A DNA stretch of 62,917 nt, taken from positions 1-62,917 of the forward strand of contig JAFMHC010000005.1 of assembly GCA_017854775.1 (NCBI GenBank), written 5' to 3'. Position 1 is the stretch's first letter. Each line of letters opens with the position of its first letter. The DNA comes from Gammaproteobacteria bacterium. GTDB taxonomy: Bacteria > Pseudomonadota > Gammaproteobacteria > Arenicellales > Arenicellaceae. The position numbers were made by a program, and so were the translations under genes. The notes under the pieces are model-generated. The model made no database searches. It saw nothing but the letters and a program-made list of their open reading frames with translations, and was not told the DNA's origin. Below, piece after piece: positions 43,690 to 53,371 of the stretch.

Positions 43690-46182
43690 TTGAAACCGAA
43701 CGAATCCTTAGCGTGCTCGTTGATAGCATCAGATCGAGTAAATCAGGAAATGTTGGTATCGCGATGGGCAATGATTGTCTATTTGACGGGTGTAAATGAG
43801 ATTGTTACTATGCAGACCAGTACAGAAATCACTAGAAAACCTTATAGCCTAGTAGGTTGTGGCTTTGCTGTAGGCATTAAAAGGGGCTTAGGAGCTGAAC
43901 GTTTGACTATTCAACCGAATGTAACTGAGCAAATTGCCTGCAGCTTTTTCTTGCTCGGACCGTTCGCCGTAATTGATCGGCAAGGCAATGTAATTACGCC
44001 CAAGGCTCAAAAGACCTGCGCCATGCTGGCGATGTTAATTCTCTCCCCGCGTGCTACCAGAACCCGTGTATGGCTTCGCGATAAACTTTGGAGTGACCGC
44101 TCAGAGGGGCAAGGGGCTGCGAGCCTCCGCCAAGCACTACTGGATGCTAGGCGGTCGCTAGGCGAGTTAGGTTGTGAGGTAATTCTCGCCGATAAGAAAT
44201 CGATTTCTTTGGATTTAACTAAAATCACACTCGATACCGATGGTCTGCTATCGAGTGAGCACCAGCTGACGTCTGATCGCGAGGAATTGGAGCGTGCACT
44301 CAATGAAGACTTGCTTGAGGGTATGGATATCCGCGACCCCGAATTCGAAGACTGGCTAACGCTGGAGCGGCAAGTATGGCAGCGACGCGTTACTCAACAG
44401 CTCGAGTCAGAGAGTACGGTGGTGCCATTTGTTGATCAGCAATCTGAGCTACGGAACACCGGTCAAAAAATAGTTACCACGACGCTGATTATTCGCTTAG
44501 GCAATAATCAGCGGCCTACAAGTGGCGCTCAAGTTAACGATTGCATAGCCCGAGTTCGTGACGCCTGCGTTGATAGCGGCGGTCGAATATTTGATATACA
44601 ACAACAGCATGTATCGATGGAGTTTCAACGCCCGCATGATGCGGTGCGTTTCGCGATGATGGTATCTAGGAGCTTGAATGAGCTTCTGGAGTCGCCATTG
44701 AGTATCGGAATTGGTATCAATAGCGGCTTGGTTTACCGAGATCACAATAGACTTTACGGTACCGAGGTTGATATTGCGTTTGCAGCCAGCAATAACGCTC
44801 AGCAACACACCGTGATGATTACTGAGGCGACAGCGACCTTAGTGCAAGGCAAGATTGACTATCAACTAAGCTTTGATCAAGAGTGTTCAGTAAGTGATAT
44901 GGCTGGCCCTATTCGCTTATTCGCGGTGACCGATGGTGCCGCTAAGCAAGTGTCCTCTGAGCTAGAACAAGCGATGAACAGCAGTTTTTCCGGCACGGAC
45001 GGGCCGTCGATCGGTGTTCTACCGTTTCGAGTCGCTGACGACTCTGTTCACGAATACATGAGTGAAGGCTTAGCCGACGATATAATTTTAGCCTTATCGA
45101 ATAATCATTGGCTCAATGTAATCTCACGTAACTCTAGTTTTTCCTATCAGTACGATTCGGCTAATTCGAAAATGGTAGCTAACCAGCTCAAGGTTAACTA
45201 CATCGTCGGTGGCACCGTTAAAGTTTTAAATTCGGTGATAACTATCATCGTGACGCTCGAGAGTGTGACCTCTAATTGTATAATTTGGTCAGAATCATTT
45301 TCGGTAAAAATGACAGAAATAATGCATTTACAAGAGCGTATTGCGACCAAGGTTACCGCGCATTTGTTACAGGAGCTTGGTAAGCATGAACAGGTTCGTG
45401 CGTATGAAAGCCGCATCGATGATTTGACCACTTGGCAGTTAGTACACCGAGGCCATTGGCATATGGCAAGGCGAACATCAACCGGCGTCGCGCGAGCAAA
45501 GAATCTGTACCAGCGTGCACTGGACCGTGACGAGTATCAATCGGATGCCTTGGTTGCATTAGCATGGTGGCATTTTTGGAAGGCTTGGTCTGAGCATGGT
45601 ATTGGCGAAACCGACTATGATTTAGACCAGTCGATGCGTTTATGCCGTCGGGCATTGTTAATGGATCGCTCTGATGGCCGCGTTCATGCATACCTAGGTG
45701 CGATTGCCATTATGCGCAATCAAGCGAGCAACGCAGTTGGCTTCTTTGATGAAGCAATACGCCTTAATCCGAGTTTGTCGTTTGCCTATTCGTCTCGAGG
45801 TAGTGCAAATTTGTTACTCGGTAAGCCTGAGCTGGCCCCGACCGATATTCGTAATGCGTTGGCCTTGAACCCAGCTGATTATTATCGTTTTCACAGCTTG
45901 TCAGAATTGGCCGCCGCCTATTACTTTTCATCTGATTTGGATAAAGCGATCGAGGCCGCTGAAAGCTCATCGTTTTTAGCGCCAAGATACTGGTATGCCC
46001 GTTTGATCAAAATTGCTTGTCTGATTACCCGAGATAACGCTGGAGATCGACAAGCCGCAGCAAAGGAAAAGGTCGAAATCACTAATCGGGATATTAATGT
46101 GAGTGATGAAAAAATTCGAGCAATCCCATTTATTAACCGTCAATACAATCAGCGGCTGATCGAAATTTACAAGGAGGTTTAG
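43690..46182 (+). CDS. SARP-like/cyclase-like/TolB-like/TPR regulator
   Basis: 830 residues as drawn. A winged-helix, SARP/OmpR-like domain (about 86-180; RVWLRDKLWSD, ASLRQALLDARRSL) and a BTAD-like helical segment (about 190-240) come first. Next is a class III cyclase-like domain (about 263-415; SIGIGINSGLVYRDHNRLYG) that lacks clear metal-binding aspartates, then a TolB/FlgO-like segment (about 440-535; IGVLPFRVADD, YIVGGTV) and TPRs (about 580-790). It is likely a DNA-binding sensor. The TTG at 43690 is uncertain: ATG 43750 and ATG 43810 are alternatives. It is two bases from the next gene. Confidence 0.82.
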   Translation: MKPNESLACSLIASDRVNQEMLVSRWAMIVYLTGVNEIVTMQTSTEITRKPYSLVGCGFAVGIKRGLGAERLTIQPNVTEQIACSFFLLGPFAVIDRQGNVITPKAQKTCAMLAMLILSPRATRTRVWLRDKLWSDRSEGQGAASLRQALLDARRSLGELGCEVILADKKSISLDLTKITLDTDGLLSSEHQLTSDREELERALNEDLLEGMDIRDPEFEDWLTLERQVWQRRVTQQLESESTVVPFVDQQSELRNTGQKIVTTTLIIRLGNNQRPTSGAQVNDCIARVRDACVDSGGRIFDIQQQHVSMEFQRPHDAVRFAMMVSRSLNELLESPLSIGIGINSGLVYRDHNRLYGTEVDIAFAASNNAQQHTVMITEATATLVQGKIDYQLSFDQECSVSDMAGPIRLFAVTDGAAKQVSSELEQAMNSSFSGTDGPSIGVLPFRVADDSVHEYMSEGLADDIILALSNNHWLNVISRNSSFSYQYDSANSKMVANQLKVNYIVGGTVKVLNSVITIIVTLESVTSNCIIWSESFSVKMTEIMHLQERIATKVTAHLLQELGKHEQVRAYESRIDDLTTWQLVHRGHWHMARRTSTGVARAKNLYQRALDRDEYQSDALVALAWWHFWKAWSEHGIGETDYDLDQSMRLCRRALLMDRSDGRVHAYLGAIAIMRNQASNAVGFFDEAIRLNPSLSFAYSSRGSANLLLGKPELAPTDIRNALALNPADYYRFHSLSELAAAYYFSSDLDKAIEAAESSSFLAPRYWYARLIKIACLITRDNAGDRQAAAKEKVEITNRDINVSDEKIRAIPFINRQYNQRLIEIYKEV

Positions 46183-46184
46183 CC

Positions 46185-49100
46185 ATGCCGAAGGTAAAAT
46201 ATTACGACCGGGTCGACGATCTAAAGTCGACCAATCTTGAGTCAAGCTTACCGCCGTTTGATATTGAAAAATTACGTAGCAAAGGGTTTCTTGCTAAGAC
46301 CTTAGCGCCACTCTTTAGAACCCCGTTAACCTTGCTCAAGCTATTGCGCTGGGGGTGCCCTACATTTTGTGTTGGCCGTATTGTGCTAGTAACTCGCGCT
46401 GACGATGTTCGAGAAGTGCTAACCAACACTAAAGTGTTTCACGTACCCTTTGGCATTGAGATGAAAGTGGTCAGTGGTGGTGGCGACTTTATTCTTGGAA
46501 CCAATGACGGTGCTGTATACCGAGCACAAAAAAAGGTCATTTTGAAAGCCTTTCCGCCTGACGAAATGACTGATCTTATCACCGAAATTACAAGTCACGC
46601 TGCAGAGCAGAGCATACGTACGATGTCATCGACGATGAACCCGGTCGATGTTCTTTTTAAACCGGCTGCACTGGCGGTGTGTGAACAATACTTCGGCTTA
46701 ATCATCGGTAACAAAGAGCGGTTTTATCAATCGTCGTTAGCGGTTAGTTCGCTATTGTTCGCCGATATGTCCGGTAGTGCCTCAGTGCGTGAGCTGGCGA
46801 TGAGTGGTGCGCAAACAATGTTAGAGGTCATCGACCACTCGATACGCCAAGCAAAGGGTTCTACTGATGTTCCGAAATCAGCATTAGCCAAGCTGCTTGA
46901 GGCGCATAAATCGAACCCTGACGATGTTCCGTTAAAAGATATTCGCGCCATTATGATGGGCATGATCCTCGGTTTTCTGCCGACCACTATGTTGGCATTA
47001 GGCAATGTGCTCGAAGTGATACTAGGCAAGGAGGAGGCACACGCAGCGGTATTAGCGGCGATCAACGAGGGTGACGACACTTTGTTATGCTCGGTAGTCG
47101 GCGAAGCAATGAGATTCAACCCAATTCAGATTGGGCCGTTTAGGGTTTGCCAGCAAGACTATGTTATTGCTGAGTCGACCAAGCGCAAAAAGAAAATTGC
47201 CAAGGGATCGTTGGTTATACCTTCGACGCTCTCGGCGATGTTTGATCCAACAAATATTGATCAGCCAGACGAGTTTCGGCCAAACCGCGAAGCCCGCGAT
47301 TCTATGATCTTCGGTTACGGTTTACACAGTTGTATTGGCGCACCAATGGCCAGAGCCTTTTCAACCCAAGCGGTTAAAGCGCTATTTGAGCTACCAGGCT
47401 TAAGGCGCGATCATGGTAAAGCGGGAAAGTTGACCCGAATTGGTATTTTCCCCGAGTCGATCAGCATGAGTTGGAAGCAACTGGATAAGGTCGGCGATCA
47501 ACAACAATGGTTTTCCACCGTTTGTATGCCAATCAAGAATACTGAGGCGCTTTCGGCCCTAGAGTCAGCGCTTGAGTCCTTGGGAAACGTCGCTTGCGGC
47601 TCGCCCGAGATAGAGTCTGGTAATCAATTATTGGTTGAGGCACTCAAGCTGTCTGATGTTATACATTTTGCCAGTGGCTGTATTAGTGCTGCCCATTTTG
47701 AAGGCAATGCCGACCAGGAAAAGGTCGTCGAGCCAGCGCATCTTTTATTTGAAATTTCGGGTGATTTGCCGGAACATTTATTGCTTGATCATTTTGCCAG
47801 CATTGCCGATCCAATACTCGGTAATGAGATAAAGGCCGCGGGTGACTACGCCCTTAGCAAGAAATTAGTCTCGGTTCTGATGGCAAACCGGCTACGCAAT
47901 GTCGACCCACTCAGTCTTAACCTAGGGCTAAATTTTAACGGCACGCCGGGGCATAGTGTTAAACGCATCAAGAAGGAAGCTGAGCTGTCAAAATTGATCT
48001 ACCAATTGGTGCTCAATGAAACTCAAACATCAGCAAGTAATTCGCTTGAGCGATTGAAGCAAATTCGTCAACAAGTTGCCTCTCAAGGAGACTTTAACTG
48101 GGCGTTTACCTCGGTGAGAAATCGTCTGTCTGAAGGAGAAAAAGGCCTATTAAAATATTTATTTGATTACCTTCGCCAACCTTGGTCACTGGCGCCAGTG
48201 ATCACCATCGCGTTTTTTATCTTAATAAATTTTCAAATTCTGGGCGGAGCCCAGTCTGGCTGGTGGGCAAATATCGGTCGTGTTGGTGCCGCAATCAGCA
48301 TGACGGTTATTGGTGCGGTGTTGCTCATCGGGTCAATTGCCAGCGCTGTTGTGGCCTATTTGCGTCGCTTGGAAACCCGTGATCCAGCAGACTTGATAGT
48401 GCCCGAGCAGGCCAACTATGACCAAGTAACCTTGAGAGAAAATCAGCTAAGGCATAATCATATGTTTTCCGTCTCGCGAATAAAAAATAGCTTTATGCGC
48501 TCGCTATTATTGAGAGGCGTTCTCTGGTCGATAAAGCTATCGGCAGGATATAAAAATTCACCCGGCGTTGTCTCGGTTATCAATTCAATACACTTTGCTC
48601 GCTGGGTGCGAATTCCGGGCACACGCCAACTGGTTTTTTTTAGTAATTATGGCGGTAGTTGGGAGTCCTATTTGGAGGACTTCATTACCAAGGCATCGGC
48701 CGGCCTAACCAGCATTTGGAGTAATACTGTTGGCTTTCCACGCACTCGATACCTCGCTCAAAGTGGTGCTAAATTAAGTGAGCCATTTAAATATTGGGCG
48801 AGGCAACAACAAAGGCCAACGCCATTTTGGTATGTGGCATACCCTAATGTGACTACCAAGGATATTCGCAAGAACGCGATGATACGTCAGGGCTTTGCCG
48901 GTATCAACGACGTGCGTGAGGCTGATCAATGGTTCTCGCTGTTTGGTTCTTCCTATCGCCCGCGCGCCAGTTTGGATAAGTCGAATATTCAATCTTTGTT
49001 ATTTGGTGGTATGGGTAAGCGCTTACCGCATAGCAAACTGTTGTTTATTTCGTTGGCTGAAAAAGGCAATCGAGCCGAGGTTAAAGCGCTATTGGCACAT

Positions 49101-50393
49101 ATAGTTGAGCAAGTTAATTTTGGTGAAAAGGCTTATAGCAATCCGGTCTGGCAAGTGGCATTCAGTTACCGAGGTTTACAACGCTTAGGCTTGTCTGATG
49201 AAACCGAACCTAATCGAATTTTTCCGAACGTATTTTGTCAAGGCGTAGATAGTGTTACGCGCTCACAAATTCTTGGTGATCGGGGGATGAGTCACCCCGA
49301 TAAATGGCGGTGGGGCAGCGGCGAAAATAGAGCCGACCTAGTGTTGATGTGCTACTTCGAAGAGCAAGCTCAGGCCGAGCCTAATCTGCGAAAATTAGGA
49401 GCATTAATTGATGCCGCAGAGGCTAAAATTGTTTGGCAGCAAGATTGTCAGGTAGAAATTAATGATCAAGGTAAGGCGGTTGAGCCGTTTGGTTATGTCG
49501 ATGGCATTTCGCAGCCAATCATCAAGGGCACGAGTCGCAGCCAGTACAGTGATCAGCAGGATCACTTGATCGCCCCTGGGGAAATTCTATGCGGATACCC
49601 TGATCAGCGCGACAATATTTCGCCCTCGCCGGTAGTCGGATTTGCCAAAGATATTGCCAATGTGCTGCCGCAAGAGCCATTTCAATCTAGGCCCGATGCG
49701 CGTAAAGATTTTGGCTTTAATGGCAGCTATCTGGTGATTCGTCAGTTGCAACAAAACGTCGATGCCTTTAACTCGTTTTGCGAAAGCAAATCTGAGGAGC
49801 TTAAACAGAGTAAAAAAATAGACTCGGCTAGTGCGGAATCGATCAGTGCTGACTGGATTGGCGCAAAAATGCTTGGGCGCTGGAAAGATGGTCGACCGCT
49901 GGTAAGGTTTCCGTCTGAGAATATGCTCGGTGAGGCGGGCAATAACTTTCGCTACCGTAAAGAAGATCCACAAGGTCTGCAATGCCCGCTTGGTTCACAT
50001 ATCCGCAGAGCAAATCCTCGAGATAGTTTGGGTGACGATACTGAAACTCAAATAGGCCTATCGAATCGGCATCGAATTTTACGCGTAGGGCGTTCGTATC
50101 AGCGAGATAATGGCAAGGAAAAAGGCTTGATGTTCATGTGTTTGAACGCCGACATTGAGCGCCAGTTCGAGTTCATACAGCAAACTTGGTTGGGTAATTC
50201 AGGCTTTCATGATCTGATGGGCGAAACCGACTCGATTACCGTCGGCCAATGCCCAATGAACAATAAGTTTACCATTCCATCGTATCAGGGCAGTACCACA
50301 CTGACCGGCCTGCAATCATTTGTGACCACCAAAGGCAGCGGCTATTTCTTTATGCCTGGGCGTCAGGCACTTAACTTTTTACTTAATTTATAG
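46185..50393 (+). CDS. Cytochrome P450 fused to a membrane hairpin and DyP-type peroxidase
   Basis: 1402 residues with a perfect AAGGAGG ribosome site inside the end of the regulator gene. The P450 domain (about 30-430) has EAMR (307-310) and the haem loop FGYGLHSCIG (Cys383). A ferredoxin-like linker domain (about 440-600) follows, then two membrane helices (about 667-686, 697-726). A second related segment (about 795-900) shares IHFA with the first. The DyP peroxidase (about 940-1402) has FGYVDGISQP (Asp1106), the proximal His in SHIRRANPR (His1272) and HRILRVGRSY. No signal peptide is seen, and the helix pair puts both haem domains on the same side, presumably the cytoplasm. The substrate is unknown. 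Confidence 0.92.
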   Translation: MPKVKYYDRVDDLKSTNLESSLPPFDIEKLRSKGFLAKTLAPLFRTPLTLLKLLRWGCPTFCVGRIVLVTRADDVREVLTNTKVFHVPFGIEMKVVSGGGDFILGTNDGAVYRAQKKVILKAFPPDEMTDLITEITSHAAEQSIRTMSSTMNPVDVLFKPAALAVCEQYFGLIIGNKERFYQSSLAVSSLLFADMSGSASVRELAMSGAQTMLEVIDHSIRQAKGSTDVPKSALAKLLEAHKSNPDDVPLKDIRAIMMGMILGFLPTTMLALGNVLEVILGKEEAHAAVLAAINEGDDTLLCSVVGEAMRFNPIQIGPFRVCQQDYVIAESTKRKKKIAKGSLVIPSTLSAMFDPTNIDQPDEFRPNREARDSMIFGYGLHSCIGAPMARAFSTQAVKALFELPGLRRDHGKAGKLTRIGIFPESISMSWKQLDKVGDQQQWFSTVCMPIKNTEALSALESALESLGNVACGSPEIESGNQLLVEALKLSDVIHFASGCISAAHFEGNADQEKVVEPAHLLFEISGDLPEHLLLDHFASIADPILGNEIKAAGDYALSKKLVSVLMANRLRNVDPLSLNLGLNFNGTPGHSVKRIKKEAELSKLIYQLVLNETQTSASNSLERLKQIRQQVASQGDFNWAFTSVRNRLSEGEKGLLKYLFDYLRQPWSLAPVITIAFFILINFQILGGAQSGWWANIGRVGAAISMTVIGAVLLIGSIASAVVAYLRRLETRDPADLIVPEQANYDQVTLRENQLRHNHMFSVSRIKNSFMRSLLLRGVLWSIKLSAGYKNSPGVVSVINSIHFARWVRIPGTRQLVFFSNYGGSWESYLEDFITKASAGLTSIWSNTVGFPRTRYLAQSGAKLSEPFKYWARQQQRPTPFWYVAYPNVTTKDIRKNAMIRQGFAGINDVREADQWFSLFGSSYRPRASLDKSNIQSLLFGGMGKRLPHSKLLFISLAEKGNRAEVKALLAHIVEQVNFGEKAYSNPVWQVAFSYRGLQRLGLSDETEPNRIFPNVFCQGVDSVTRSQILGDRGMSHPDKWRWGSGENRADLVLMCYFEEQAQAEPNLRKLGALIDAAEAKIVWQQDCQVEINDQGKAVEPFGYVDGISQPIIKGTSRSQYSDQQDHLIAPGEILCGYPDQRDNISPSPVVGFAKDIANVLPQEPFQSRPDARKDFGFNGSYLVIRQLQQNVDAFNSFCESKSEELKQSKKIDSASAESISADWIGAKMLGRWKDGRPLVRFPSENMLGEAGNNFRYRKEDPQGLQCPLGSHIRRANPRDSLGDDTETQIGLSNRHRILRVGRSYQRDNGKEKGLMFMCLNADIERQFEFIQQTWLGNSGFHDLMGETDSITVGQCPMNNKFTIPSYQGSTTLTGLQSFVTTKGSGYFFMPGRQALNFLLNL

Positions 50394-50473
50394 CTGTTTG
50401 CCCTGTTGTTATTTGACTTGTTATTTGAATCGTCACTTGAGTCGTAATTTCAACCGCTATTACAGCTTGTAGT

Positions 50474-51379
50474 TTAGTTGCTAAGCGCATTCGCGGCCTT
50501 AGATTGATTGACCCGGTTTAAACGCTTGGAAATAAAATTTCCAGTATCAACAATCGACTCCAGGTTTACCCCAGTCTCAATGCCTAAGCCGTTTAATAAG
50601 TACAACACATCTTCAGTTGCGACATTGCCCGAGGCACCCTTGGCATACGGGCAGCCGCCGAGTCCGGCGACCGAGCTGTCAATGGTTGAGATACCTGCCT
50701 CAAGTGCGGCGACGATGTTGGCGACTGCTTGACCATAGGTATCGTGGCAATGAATCGCTAATCTGTCTACCGCCACCCGGCTTTTGACCGCTTCGATCAT
50801 GGCTCTCACATTGTTTGCAGTGCCTACTCCAATAGTATCGCCTAAGGATATTTCATAGCAGCCTAAATTAATTAGCTGCTGACTTACCTTAGCAACTTGT
50901 TGTGGTGAAATTGCGCCGTCATATGGGCAGGCTATTACGCAAGAAACATATCCCCTAACTCGAATATTATTATGTCGAGCCTTTTCTACAACAGCCTCAA
51001 AGCGAGCGAGACTTTGTTCAATACTGCAATTAATGTTTTTTTGTGAAAAACCTTCGGATGCAGCTGCGAATACGGCGATTTCATCAACACCTGATGCAAT
51101 CGCGCTGTCTAAGCCTTGAAGGTTTGGGGTCAGAGCTGAATAGGTGATACCAGTCTGACGGTTTATCTGCTGAAACAGCTGGTCAGAACTTGCCATTTGA
51201 GGCACCCATTTGGGCGACACAAAACTGCCAGCCTCAATGTTCGTCAAGCCTGATTGGGATAAGCGATTAACCAATTCTACTTTATCTTTGACTGATAAAA
51301 GCTCGGCTTCGTTTTGTAGGCCGTCACGCGGGCCTACTTCAAATATTCTGGCCGATGTCGGCAGGCTGACATTACTCAT
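50474..51379 (-). CDS. liuE: Hydroxymethylglutaryl-CoA lyase
   Basis: 301 residues. It cleaves HMG-CoA to acetoacetate and acetyl-CoA, the last step of leucine breakdown. The TIM barrel start EVGPRDGLQNE, the metal ligands CHDTYGQA and the catalytic cysteine loop GLGGCPYAKGASGN are present. The start overlaps the MccA stop by one base (TGATG). It ends the liuABCDE operon. Confidence 0.96.
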   Translation of the reverse strand: MSNVSLPTSARIFEVGPRDGLQNEAELLSVKDKVELVNRLSQSGLTNIEAGSFVSPKWVPQMASSDQLFQQINRQTGITYSALTPNLQGLDSAIASGVDEIAVFAAASEGFSQKNINCSIEQSLARFEAVVEKARHNNIRVRGYVSCVIACPYDGAISPQQVAKVSQQLINLGCYEISLGDTIGVGTANNVRAMIEAVKSRVAVDRLAIHCHDTYGQAVANIVAALEAGISTIDSSVAGLGGCPYAKGASGNVATEDVLYLLNGLGIETGVNLESIVDTGNFISKRLNRVNQSKAANALSN

Positions 51380-53367
51380 CAGGGCTTCTCATCACTGGCA
51401 GTATCTGTTGTAAAAGTAAGTAGTTCAGAGCCGCCATCGACCAGCTCTCCTTTAGCGTAAAATACGTCAACGATACAGCCACCACTAGGCGCTTTAATGG
51501 CATGCTGCATTTTCATCGCCTCCATAATAATTAAGCTGTCGCCCTCTTTTACTCGGCTGCCAGCTTCGACTAGTACATCAACGACGGTGCCGTTCATCGG
51601 CGCATTAAAATGACTATTTGAGGTGGCATCTTGAGCATCGCCATAATCGCGCTGGGCGATATCAAAGGCGATCGTTTGACCGTCGATAAATAAGCTATAG
51701 CCGACAAGGCTCTTAAGTATTGTTACGCGTTGGTTATGGCCATTGACAGTGGCTTGAAGTTCGCCGTCAACGTATCTGCCAGCAACATCATAGCTATTGT
51801 CGTCAACGTTAATTCGGTAGCTCTGAGTGCTTGGCTTATGTTCTATTTCAGCGATGTAATCTTGCTGATCAATAGACAGTGTTAATCGCTGAGTATTACT
51901 TTGATTCAACCGCCAGGTATTTATTTTTGTCCACGGCGTATCGGCTTTGCTTTTATTTAAGATCAAAAATAGACTGACCAAAGGCAATACCACGTAAGAG
52001 TCGATGGTCGGCTTTTGGAATAAGTCATCAGCATGTTTTTCGATAAAACCAGTATCCAGTTCGGCATTAGCAAAAGCGGTATGACTGGCTAATGTGCGCA
52101 GAAACGAAACGTTACTGGTGATGCCGCTAATGTTGTATTGATCTAAAGCCGTCACCAATTTATTCAACGCCAGTGCTCGAGTCTCAGCCCAAACTACCAG
52201 CTTAGAAATCATCGGGTCGTAGAAAGGGCTAACCTCGTCGCCAGCAACGACTCCTGTGTCGATGCGAACTGTTTTATTGGTTTCAGGTAGCTTCAAGCCG
52301 ATCAGTTTGCCAGCGGTAGGTAGAAAATCGTTATATGGATCTTCGGCGTAAACACGTGCCTCGAAGGCATGCCCGTGAATTTTCAAGTCGGCTTGTTTGG
52401 CGGGTAATCGCTCACCGGCTGCGACTAATAGTTGCCACTCGACTAAATCTTGGCCGGTGATCATTTCGGTAACGGGGTGTTCTACCTGAAGGCGCGTGTT
52501 CATTTCCATAAAGTAGAAAGAGCCATCTTGGTCTAATAGAAACTCAACGGTACCGGCTCCTTGATAATCGATTGCCTGCGCAGCTCGAACTGCAGCGTCG
52601 CCCATTTTTTCACGAAGTTGCGCTGAGAAATTAGGCGCAGGAGCTTCTTCAATTACTTTCTGATGTCGCCGTTGTACCGTGCAATCGCGCTCAAATAAAT
52701 GTAGGGCATTGCCATGTGAATCACAGAATACTTGAAATTCGACGTGGCGGGGTGCGGTTAAATATTTTTCGACCAACATGTCGTCGTTGCCAAAACTAGA
52801 GAGTGCTTCTCGTTTTGCCGCATCTAACTCGTTATCAAACTCGGCTTCAGACCATACCTGACGCATGCCTTTGCCGCCACCGCCGGCAATTGCTTTTAGT
52901 AGCACCGGATAGCCCATGTCGTTTGCAGCATTCTTTAAAATCTGAGGGCTAGGGTCTTCGCCATGGTATCCGGGTACTAGCGGTACACCGGCTTTTTCCA
53001 TGATCGTTTTAGCGGCTGATTTTGAACCCATCGCTTTGATTGCAGGAATAGGTGGGCCGATAAATACCAGTTTATTATCATGGCATGCTTGCGCGAACTT
53101 GGCATTCTCGGATAGAAAACCATAGCCCGGATGAATCGCCTGAGCGCCTGTTTTTAAGGCGGCGGCTATGATTTTTTCAATAACTAAATACGATTCACTG
53201 GAAGCTGCTGGCCCGATGTGAATCGCTTCATCGGCCAATTTTACGTGTAAAGAATTTCGGTCTGCTTCAGAATAGACGGCCACGGTTTTAACACCAAGCC
53301 GCTTGGCTGTGTTAATAACTCGACAAGCAATTTCGCCTCGATTGGCAATAAGTATTTTATTAAACAT
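51379..53367 (-). CDS. liuD: 3-methylcrotonyl-CoA carboxylase, biotin-carrying alpha subunit
   Basis: About 662 residues from ATG 53367. The biotin carboxylase half (about 1-450; ILIANRGEIACRV, the ATP-grasp loop GGGGKGMRQVW, and EMNTRLQVEHPV) is followed by a BT-like linker domain and a C-terminal biotinyl domain with the lysine in EAMKMQH. It works with LiuB. The frame opens upstream to 53424 but the family start is MFNKILIANRGE. Confidence 0.96.
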   Translation of the reverse strand: MFNKILIANRGEIACRVINTAKRLGVKTVAVYSEADRNSLHVKLADEAIHIGPAASSESYLVIEKIIAAALKTGAQAIHPGYGFLSENAKFAQACHDNKLVFIGPPIPAIKAMGSKSAAKTIMEKAGVPLVPGYHGEDPSPQILKNAANDMGYPVLLKAIAGGGGKGMRQVWSEAEFDNELDAAKREALSSFGNDDMLVEKYLTAPRHVEFQVFCDSHGNALHLFERDCTVQRRHQKVIEEAPAPNFSAQLREKMGDAAVRAAQAIDYQGAGTVEFLLDQDGSFYFMEMNTRLQVEHPVTEMITGQDLVEWQLLVAAGERLPAKQADLKIHGHAFEARVYAEDPYNDFLPTAGKLIGLKLPETNKTVRIDTGVVAGDEVSPFYDPMISKLVVWAETRALALNKLVTALDQYNISGITSNVSFLRTLASHTAFANAELDTGFIEKHADDLFQKPTIDSYVVLPLVSLFLILNKSKADTPWTKINTWRLNQSNTQRLTLSIDQQDYIAEIEHKPSTQSYRINVDDNSYDVAGRYVDGELQATVNGHNQRVTILKSLVGYSLFIDGQTIAFDIAQRDYGDAQDATSNSHFNAPMNGTVVDVLVEAGSRVKEGDSLIIMEAMKMQHAIKAPSGGCIVDVFYAKGELVDGGSELLTFTTDTASDEKP

Positions 53368-53371
53368 AGCG

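Noticed and set aside
43690-43810. Leading 40 residues of the regulator as certain coding sequence
   Set aside because: The TTG start has poor RBS spacing; ATG 43750 or 43810 may be right, so no function is assigned to that segment.
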